Source: Gemmatimonadota bacterium
GTDB lineage: Bacteria; Gemmatimonadota; Gemmatimonadetes; Gemmatimonadales; Gemmatimonadaceae
Direction of reading: 5' to 3'
NCBI GenBank assembly: GCA_028287225.1
Contig: JAQBPZ010000172.1
Coordinates: forward strand, 1 to 9,385
DNA length: 9,385 nt
Shown one piece after another: positions 1 through 7,834 of this stretch. Position 1 is the first letter of the stretch, and every line of letters begins with the position of its first letter. The notes beneath the pieces are model-generated. The model ran no database searches, was not told the origin of the DNA, and saw nothing but the letters and a program-made list of their open reading frames with translations. The translations under genes and the position numbers were made by a program.

Positions 1-2386
<2,386 letters not shown>

Positions 2387-2402
<16 letters not shown>

Positions 2403-3259
2403 GCGACGGGCGGTCCCTCCCGGGGCCGCCGCTCGCCTACAACTCCGACCTGGAGCGGCTCGAGATCGAGCTGCTCCTGGAGGGGGTGTTCCGGCATTAC
2501 GGGTTCGACTTCCGCTCGTACGCGTTCGCGTCGATCCGGCGGCGGCTCTGGAAGCGCGTGGAGGGCGAGGGGCTGCACACGGTCTCGGAGCTCGCCGCGC
2601 GCATCCTGCACGACCCGGACGCGATGGAGCGCCTGCTGCTCGACCTGTCGGTGAACGTCACGGCGATGTTCCGCGACCCGAGCTTCTACCAGGAGTTCCG
2701 CGACCGGGTCGTGCCGCTGCTGCGCACCTACCCCTTCATCCGGATCTGGCACGCCGGCTGCTCGACGGGGGAGGAGGTGTTCTCGATGGCCATCCTCCTG
2801 GAGGAAGAGGGCCTGTACGACCGGGCGCGCCTGTATGCCACGGACATCAACGACGTGGTGCTCCAGCGCGCCCGCCAGGGAATCTTCCCCCTGGACCGGA
2901 TGCAGGAATACACGGAGAACTACATCCGCGCCGGGGGAAAGCAGTCGTTCTCGAAGTACTACACGGCCAAGTACGACGGCGCGATCTTCAAGCCCGAGCT
3001 GACGCGGAACATCGTGTTCTCGCAGCACAACCTGGTCACCGACCGCTCGTTCAGCGAGTTCAACGTGATCTTCTGCCGCAACGTGCTCATCTACTTCGAC
3101 AAGGCGCTCCAGAACCGGGTGCACTCCCTGTTCTACGACTCGCTCGTGATGTTCGGGGTGCTGGCGCTCGGCAGCAAGGAGTCGCTGAAGTTCTCCCAGT
3201 ACGAGCCGTGCTACGAGAAGCTGAGCCCCACGGAGAAGCTGTACCGGAAGGTGCGGTGA
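2387..3259 (+). CDS. cheR: CheR-family protein-glutamate O-methyltransferase
   Basis: 290 residues, the usual size of a single-domain CheR. It would transfer a methyl group from S-adenosylmethionine to glutamate side chains of a receptor-like partner in the cytoplasm. The N-terminal helical domain ends in a family signature, LSVNVTAMFRD, with Arg96 at the conserved position. The SAM-binding loop reads HAGCSTGEE at 122-130, an acidic residue in ATDIN (Asp153) matches the cofactor-binding position, and FCRNVLIYF at 229-237 is the typical C-terminal core motif. No TPR or receiver domain is fused. The start is ATG 2387, the first in-frame ATG close to the family N-terminus. It overlaps the kinase stop by 16 bases and has no clear Shine-Dalgarno, so translation is probably coupled. 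Its stop overlaps the next ATG (TGATG). No chemoreceptor is nearby, so a non-chemotaxis role with the flanking kinases is inferred; the cheR symbol denotes the family only. Confidence 0.93.
3246..3251 (+). promoter_or_regulatory. Ribosome binding site for the CheB-like gene
   Basis: GGAAGG lies seven bases before ATG 3259, inside the last codons of the methyltransferase gene. It supports ATG 3259 over an in-frame GTG at 3208, which would overlap the upstream gene by about 50 bases and add residues without family similarity. Confidence 0.6.
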
Positions 3260-3858
3260 TGGACCTCACCGGCGTGGGGTACGACATCGCGGTGGTGGGC
3301 ACGTCGTGGGGCGGGCTGGCCGCGCTGCGGCAGCTCGTCGCCGGCATGCCGACGACGTTCGGGATGGCGCTGGTGCTGGTGCAGCACCGGCACAAGGACT
3401 CCGACCACCTGCTGCGGGTGCTGCTCCAGGAGCGGACGGAGCTTCGCGTGTGCGAGGTGGAGGACAAGATGCCGATCGAGCACGGTGGTGTGTACGTGGC
3501 GCCCCCCGATTACCATACTCTCGTGGAACCGGGACACTTCTCGCTCAGCACCGACGCGCCCGTGCGCTACAGCCGCCCGTCCATCGACGTGACCTTCTCT
3601 TCCGCCGCCGACGCCTATGGCCACCGCACGGTGGGCATCGTGCTCACCGGCGCGAACGCCGACGGCTCGATGGGGCTGCGGCGCATCTCCGACCGGGGGG
3701 GCATGGCACTGGTGCAGGATCCGGCGACGGCCGAGAGCCCCACGATGCCCGCGGCGGCAGTGTTGACCGTGCCACGGGCGCGCGTGATGCCCCTGACCGG
3801 GATCATCGACTACCTGGCCGGCCTGCCAGCGGGCGAGCCGGAGCGGGAGGGCGCATGA
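3259..3858 (+). CDS. cheB: CheB-type protein-glutamate methylesterase, catalytic domain only
   Basis: 199 residues, matching the catalytic domain of CheB; the N-terminal receiver domain of classical CheB (about 350 residues in total) is absent. The three catalytic residues are visible: Ser16 in GTSWGG, His43 in VQHRHKD and Asp135 in NADGSMG. The core also shows YVAPPDYH at 79-86 and SRPSIDVTF at 105-113, both typical of the family. The expected reaction is hydrolysis of glutamate methyl esters, and possibly deamidation of Gln, on a receptor or kinase signalling helix, opposing the upstream CheR-like enzyme. Without its own receiver, its activity cannot be gated by phosphorylation in cis; regulation could come from partner receivers in the neighbouring kinases (inference). 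The start shares a base with the upstream stop, and the last four bases overlap the next gene (ATGA). Confidence 0.93.
   Translation: MDLTGVGYDIAVVGTSWGGLAALRQLVAGMPTTFGMALVLVQHRHKDSDHLLRVLLQERTELRVCEVEDKMPIEHGGVYVAPPDYHTLVEPGHFSLSTDAPVRYSRPSIDVTFSSAADAYGHRTVGIVLTGANADGSMGLRRISDRGGMALVQDPATAESPTMPAAAVLTVPRARVMPLTGIIDYLAGLPAGEPEREGA
3845..3850 (+). promoter_or_regulatory. Ribosome binding site for the REC-PAS-kinase gene
   Basis: GGGAGG ends four bases before ATG 3855 and sits inside the final codons of the methylesterase gene. Together with the ATGA overlap it supports translational coupling and fixes the start. Confidence 0.5.
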
Positions 3859-5711
3859 GCACGAGCATCACCTCCACCGATGCGCCGATGCCGGCGAGCA
3901 CGGTGAGCGCGCCGATGCCCGGATTCGACGAGCTGCTGGCGCCCGTCGAGATCCTCATCGTCGACGATCGGCCCGAGAACCTCCTGGCGCTGGAGGCCAT
4001 CCTCGAGCCGCTCGGCCAGACCCTGGTGCGTGCCGGCTCGGGTGACGAGGCGCTGCGCCTGCTGCTCAAGCACGACTTCGCGATGATCCTGCTCGACGTG
4101 CAGATGCCGGGCATCAACGGCTTCGAGACGGCGCGGCTGGTGAAGTCGCGCGAACGCACCAAGTACATCCCGATCATCTTCCTCACCGCCATCAGCAAGG
4201 ACGAGGAGTACATCTTCGAGGGCTACTCGGTGGGCGCCGTGGACTACATGGCGAAGCCCTTCCAGCCCGACATCCTGCGCTCCAAGGTCAACGTCTTCGT
4301 CGACCTCTTCCAGAAGCAGCGGCAGCTGGCGACGCAGCAGCAGCTGCTCGCCGACAGCCAGCGCCGCGAGCTGGAGCTCCGCCACATGCGCGAGCTGTGG
4401 GAGTCCGAGGCGCGCTTCTCGGAGATCGTGGGCTCGGCGATGGACGCGATCGTCGCGTTCGAGGCGGGCGGGCGGATCACGCTCTTCAACGCCGCCGCGG
4501 AGCGCATGTTCGGGCAGCGCGCCGACCGGGCGATCGGCGCCAACGTGCAGGAATTCTTTCCCGAGCCGATGCACGAGGAGATGCTGCAGCGCATCTGCCA
4601 GCGCTCGCTGGCGCCGGGCCAGGACAGCAGGGTGCCGGAGTCCCTCGGCAGCGGCGAGCACGTGATCGCGATGATGGGCACGCGCGCGACGGGGGAGCAG
4701 TTCCCCCTCGAGGCGACGGCAAGCTGCCTCGAGGTGCAGGAGCGGCGCACGTACACGCTCATCGTCCGCGACATCTCCGAGCGTCGCCGCGCGGAGATCG
4801 CGCTCCAGGAGCAGGCGGCGTCGCTGGAGCAGGCGATGACGGAGCTGAAGGGGTTGAACGACGAGCTGGGGGAGCGCCAGGCGGAGCTGGAGCGCGCGAT
4901 GGCGGCGCGCAGCCGCTTCTACGCCTCCATGAGCCACGAGCTCCGCACGCCGATCAACGCCGTGCTCGGCTACAGCACGCTGCTGCTGGAGAACATCTAC
5001 GGGCCGCTCAACGAGAAGCAGGCCGAGGGGATCACGCGCACCCACAAGGCGGCGAAGCACCTGCTGGAGCTGGTGAACGACGTGCTCGACCTCTCCAAGA
5101 TCGAGGCCGGCAAGATCGACCTGCGCCTCCAGCCGGTGCACTTCCCGACCCTCATCGACGACCTCTTCGTCACGGTGCGCCCGCTGGCCGACCAGCACAA
5201 GTCACCGCTGGCCCTCGAGCACCAGGGCGACCCGATGAAGGTGATCAGCGATCCGCGCCGCCTGCGCCAGATCCTGCTCAACCTGCTCTCGAACGCCATC
5301 AAGTTCGGCGAGGGCAAGCCGATCCGCGTGCGGTCGATGCCCCGCCCCGACGGGGGCATCGTCGTGGAGGTCAGCGACGAGGGCGAGGGCATTGCGGCCA
5401 CGGACCACGAGAAGATCTTCGACGAGTTCGTGCAGCTCGGCAAGACGCAGCTCACCGAGGGCACGGGCCTCGGCCTGCCGATCTCGCGCCGCCTCGCGGA
5501 GATGCTGCACGGCACCCTCGAGGTGGATTCCGACCTCGGGCGGGGGAGCACCTTCCGGCTCACCCTGCCTGCGACCGCCGAGCAGCCGAGCAGTCAGCGC
5601 ACCACGCCCGGGCAGAGAGTGCCCGCGACGCCGGTGGCCCAGGCACCTGCGCCGGCACCTGCGCCGGCACCTGCGCCGGCACCTGCGGATCCAGCCACGC
5701 CCGCGGAGTGA
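3855..5711 (+). CDS. Response regulator-sensor histidine kinase (REC-PAS-HisKA-HATPase)
   Basis: 618 residues. An N-terminal Ser/Thr/Pro-rich lead of about 30 residues precedes a canonical receiver: acidic pair D37-D38, phospho-acceptor Asp81 in LLDVQMPG, Thr111, Lys134 in AKPF. A short coiled coil leads to a PAS/PAC domain (about 183-308, ending RDISERR), then a second coiled coil, a HisKA domain with SHELRTP and His361, and a HATPase domain with N-box N476/N480, a G1 box DEGEGI from D508 in place of DTGIGI, and a G2 box GTGLGL at 536-541. The last ~45 residues are a disordered Ala-Pro tail built on a 12-base tandem repeat. No transmembrane segment is evident, so it is probably cytoplasmic. 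The N-terminal receiver suggests it takes phosphate from the upstream hybrid kinase or is allosterically controlled by it (inference from order and operon overlap). No output or DNA-binding domain is present. Family assignment is secure; signal and partner are not. Confidence 0.95.
   Translation: MSTSITSTDAPMPASTVSAPMPGFDELLAPVEILIVDDRPENLLALEAILEPLGQTLVRAGSGDEALRLLLKHDFAMILLDVQMPGINGFETARLVKSRERTKYIPIIFLTAISKDEEYIFEGYSVGAVDYMAKPFQPDILRSKVNVFVDLFQKQRQLATQQQLLADSQRRELELRHMRELWESEARFSEIVGSAMDAIVAFEAGGRITLFNAAAERMFGQRADRAIGANVQEFFPEPMHEEMLQRICQRSLAPGQDSRVPESLGSGEHVIAMMGTRATGEQFPLEATASCLEVQERRTYTLIVRDISERRRAEIALQEQAASLEQAMTELKGLNDELGERQAELERAMAARSRFYASMSHELRTPINAVLGYSTLLLENIYGPLNEKQAEGITRTHKAAKHLLELVNDVLDLSKIEAGKIDLRLQPVHFPTLIDDLFVTVRPLADQHKSPLALEHQGDPMKVISDPRRLRQILLNLLSNAIKFGEGKPIRVRSMPRPDGGIVVEVSDEGEGIAATDHEKIFDEFVQLGKTQLTEGTGLGLPISRRLAEMLHGTLEVDSDLGRGSTFRLTLPATAEQPSSQRTTPGQRVPATPVAQAPAPAPAPAPAPAPADPATPAE
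5642..5687 (+). repeat. 12-base in-frame tandem repeat, about 3.8 copies
   Basis: The unit GGCACCTGCGCC repeats perfectly three times, followed by a fourth partial copy. The period is a multiple of three, so copy-number change would keep the frame and only alter the length of the Ala-Pro tail of the REC-PAS-kinase. The perfection at the DNA level, rather than only at the protein level, suggests recent slippage expansion. Confidence 0.9.
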
Positions 5712-5763
5712 CCAGCGGCCGGGATTCCTCGATTTGCCTCTGATCATCCAGGGCGAGGCGGGG

Positions 5764-5769
5764 TATATT
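5764..5769 (+). promoter_or_regulatory. Putative -10 box directly upstream of the pseudo-receiver ATG (leaderless start?)
   Basis: TATATT stands out in a GC-rich background, five bases before ATG 5775. A start of transcription at the usual distance would fall on or next to the A of the ATG, giving a leaderless message. No Shine-Dalgarno is visible. At a 17-base spacing the -35 position (5741-5746) reads TGATCA, a poor match to TTGACA. This would separate the downstream two genes from the four-gene operon. It is a prediction from sequence only. Confidence 0.4.
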
Positions 5770-5774
5770 GCGGC

Positions 5775-6191
5775 ATGCGAGTGCTCTGTGTGGGTCGTCA
5801 TGCGTACCTGAGCGAGCACCTGTGCCGGTACTTCGGCGCACTGGGCGCCGAGTGCGAGTCCGTGGTGGGCACCGGCGACGTGCCGGCGGCCGCCTTGCGG
5901 TTCGAGCCGCATGCGGTGATGAGCGACATCGACCTGCTCACCGGTCCGCTGCTCGACGCGTGGAGCAACATCGCGGTGCTCTCGGGCACGCCGATCCTGG
6001 CGGTCAGCCTCACGCGGCGTCCCGAGGAAGCGGGGCCGGCCCTCGCGGGACTGGCGGGCGTGATCTACCTTCCGTCGCTCGACCGCGAGCAGGGCCTGGC
6101 CCTGCTCGCCGGCGCCTATCGCCCGCTCGGGGTACAGTCGCCGCAGGAGTGGCGGCTCGCGCCGCCATCGCCGTCCGCCGCCGTCCGTTAG
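5775..6191 (+). CDS. Small degenerate receiver-like (pseudo-receiver) protein
   Basis: 138 residues. The first ~120 follow the pattern of a response-regulator receiver: a first strand MRVLCVG, a middle strand ending in the likely phospho-acceptor Asp51 (VMSDIDLL), a strand TPILAVS with Ser78 where Ser/Thr is expected, and a strand GVIYLPS. Two key parts are missing: the acidic Mg2+-binding pair after strand 1 is G7-R8, and the conserved Lys before Pro is Leu99 (LP instead of KP). Phosphorylation would therefore be doubtful, and it may act as a phosphate-independent binding module. A Pro/Ser tail of about 20 residues follows. The ATG at 5775 is preferred because the fold begins at once. It lies 63 bases after the upstream operon and 48 bases before a receiver-less histidine kinase, its likely partner. 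The receiver fold is inferred by eye and is not certain; otherwise it is a hypothetical protein. Confidence 0.72.
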   Translation: MRVLCVGRHAYLSEHLCRYFGALGAECESVVGTGDVPAAALRFEPHAVMSDIDLLTGPLLDAWSNIAVLSGTPILAVSLTRRPEEAGPALAGLAGVIYLPSLDREQGLALLAGAYRPLGVQSPQEWRLAPPSPSAAVR

Positions 6192-6239
6192 CAGCCTTCG
6201 CCTGAGCGACGTGCCCGACTGTCCGGCAACGTGAGCGCC

Positions 6240-7769
6240 ATGCCAGCAGGCTCCATCTCTTCCGCGCCTGACACGGCGGAGCTCTCGGCATGGGCCGCGC
6301 TCGACGGTCTCGACGTGGGCGTGCTCCTCCTCACCGCCGACCTGCGCGTGTCCTACGCGAATGCGCGCTGGACGGCCTGGCACGGGGGCGACGTCCGGAG
6401 CGGCCTCTCCGCCGCGTCGCTGATCGACGAGACCGACACGCTCGGCGCGATGCGCGCCACGCTCGGCGACGGGGAGCCGCGGCCGCTCAACCTCACGCTG
6501 CGCCCGATGCTCGCCGACCTGCCGGCGCGGCGCGTGTTCGGCACCGTGCGCCGCGCGGCGACCGGGCTCGTGCTGGAGGTCCGGGCCGAGAGCGACGACG
6601 ACCGGCTCGCCCTGCAGGACGTCGCGCGGCGGCTGGCCGAGGTGAACGACATGGCGGAGGTGCTGCGGACGCTGTGCGACATCGCGACGCGGCAGTGCGG
6701 GGGCACCGGAGCGGCCGTGCTGCGCACCACGAGCGGGATGGCCGAGGTGGTCGCGGCGTCCGGCGACCTGCTGCCCGCGCGGAATCGCTGCTTCGAGTCG
6801 TACGGCTCGCTGCTGGAGGAGGCGATCGGCCGCAGCGAGGTGGTGTCCGAGGACAACTTCAGCGGCTCGGGCCGCCCGCTCATGCGCGCCGTGCCGGAGC
6901 TTTCCCTGGGGCCAGTGCTCTGCGCGCCGCTCCGGGCGCACGGCGACGCGCTCGGGGTGCTGGCGATCACGCGTGGCCCCGGCAGCCTCCCGTTCACCGT
7001 TCCGGAGCGCGAACGCCTTCGCGTGCTCGCGGACCACGCCGCCCTCGCGGTGCACAAGTCGCTGCTTCTCCAGCGCGCGCAGAGCGCCGACCGCGCGAAG
7101 GGCCGCTTCCTCGCGACGATGAGCCATGAGCTCCGCACGCCCCTCACCGCGCTCGCGGGCTACGGCGAGCTGCTGGCCGACGAGGTGATCGGCCCGCTCA
7201 GCGACACGCAGCAGGACGTGCTGGACCGCATGCGCTCGGTGACGACGCATCTCTCCGCGATGATCGAGGAGATCCTCGCGTTCACGAGCCTGGAGGAGGG
7301 ACGCGAGACCGTGCGCGCCAGCGACTTCCTGGCCGAGGACCTGGTGCGCGCGGCGGTCGCGGCGGTGGAGCCCCTGGCGAGCCAGAAGGCGCTCGAGCTG
7401 GCCGTCGTGCTGCCCACGGGCTCGGTGCGGCTGACGACCGACATCGACAAGGCCCAGCAGATCCTGGTGAACCTGCTGGGCAACGCGGTGAAGTTCACCG
7501 ACCGCGGCACGGTGCGGGTGACGCTGTCGCGCACCGCGCGCGCCGTGCGGTTCGAGGTGGCCGATACGGGCATCGGCATTCCCCTGGACGAGCTGCCGCG
7601 GCTGTTCCGGCCGTTCGCGCAGGTGGACACGGGGCTGACGCGCCGCCATGGAGGCACCGGGCTGGGTCTGTACATCTCGCGCCGGCTGGCGACGATGCTC
7701 GGCGGGCACATCGAGGTGGAGAGCGAGCCGGGCGTGGGGTCGAGCTTCTGCGTGGTGCTGCCGATCTAG
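6240..7769 (+). CDS. PAS/GAF sensor histidine kinase
   Basis: 509 residues from ATG 6240; an in-frame GTG at 6231 would add three residues and neither start has a clear ribosome site. The N-terminus (about 13-115) resembles a degenerate PAS domain, with VGVLLLTADLRVSYAN as the characteristic opening. Residues about 125-285 look like a GAF domain, with the VLCAPLRAHGDALGVLAI segment typical of that fold. The HisKA domain has SHELRTP with His296, followed by the GPLSDTQ segment seen in a similar place in the preceding kinase. The HATPase domain shows N411/N415, a G1 box DTGIGIP from D442 and a G2 box GGTGLGL at 471-477, and ends just before the stop. No receiver, output domain or membrane segment is seen, so it is a soluble orthodox kinase needing a separate response regulator. 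The small pseudo-receiver just upstream is a candidate partner or modulator. The ligand of the PAS and GAF domains cannot be told from the sequence. Confidence 0.93.
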   Translation: MPAGSISSAPDTAELSAWAALDGLDVGVLLLTADLRVSYANARWTAWHGGDVRSGLSAASLIDETDTLGAMRATLGDGEPRPLNLTLRPMLADLPARRVFGTVRRAATGLVLEVRAESDDDRLALQDVARRLAEVNDMAEVLRTLCDIATRQCGGTGAAVLRTTSGMAEVVAASGDLLPARNRCFESYGSLLEEAIGRSEVVSEDNFSGSGRPLMRAVPELSLGPVLCAPLRAHGDALGVLAITRGPGSLPFTVPERERLRVLADHAALAVHKSLLLQRAQSADRAKGRFLATMSHELRTPLTALAGYGELLADEVIGPLSDTQQDVLDRMRSVTTHLSAMIEEILAFTSLEEGRETVRASDFLAEDLVRAAVAAVEPLASQKALELAVVLPTGSVRLTTDIDKAQQILVNLLGNAVKFTDRGTVRVTLSRTARAVRFEVADTGIGIPLDELPRLFRPFAQVDTGLTRRHGGTGLGLYISRRLATMLGGHIEVESEPGVGSSFCVVLPI

Positions 7770-7771
7770 GG

Positions 7772-7819
7772 GCCGGGCGGCGGCGCCTCCGGCGCAAGCG
7801 AGCAACGCGAGCGCCCGGC
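7772..7819 (+). terminator. Inverted repeat between the kinase and sucA (possible terminator or operator)
   Basis: An 8-base arm GCCGGGCG (7772-7779) pairs perfectly with CGCCCGGC (7812-7819). Inside the left half, GCGCC (7783-7787) and GGCGC (7791-7795) form a second small hairpin with a three-base loop. It begins two bases after the kinase stop and runs into the AT-rich stretch before sucA. There is no proper T-run on the + strand, so intrinsic termination is uncertain. Because the right arm covers the expected -35 region of sucA, it could also be a regulatory site. Confidence 0.4.
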
Positions 7820-7822
7820 ATT

Positions 7823-7828
7823 TAAATT
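7823..7828 (+). promoter_or_regulatory. Putative -10 box directly upstream of sucA (leaderless start?)
   Basis: TAAATT lies within the AT-rich palindrome ATTTAAAT (7820-7827), six bases before ATG 7835. A transcript starting at the ATG would have the -10 at the normal distance. No Shine-Dalgarno precedes the ATG and no good -35 is seen. The arrangement matches the one at 5764-5775. Confidence 0.45.
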
Positions 7829-7834
7829 GTCCGT

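Noticed and set aside
3306..3854. Upstream extension of the REC-PAS-kinase frame through the CheB gene
   Set aside because: The extension reads as low-complexity Ala/Arg/Gly sequence, while the CheB frame has its catalytic triad. The ribosome site and ATGA overlap support ATG 3855.
5642..5687. Tandem repeat as a CRISPR or iteron array
   Set aside because: The unit is 12 bases without spacers and lies in frame inside a coding tail; it is a coding microsatellite.
5736..5759. Possible terminator hairpin GCCTC/GAGGC after the REC-PAS-kinase
   Set aside because: Only five base pairs, a 14-base loop and no T-run; too weak to call in GC-rich DNA.
5768..6205. Alternative + frame of 145 codons over the pseudo-receiver gene
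   Set aside because: Arg/Ala-rich with no fold pattern; the frame from 5775 has G/C-ending codons and a receiver-like strand pattern.
5202..7805. Very long open frame on the - strand (867 codons) opposite the kinases
   Set aside because: Its product is Arg/His/Leu/Glu-rich low complexity with no domain, and it lies in the frame where high-GC coding strands seldom produce stops. The + strand genes there have clear catalytic motifs.
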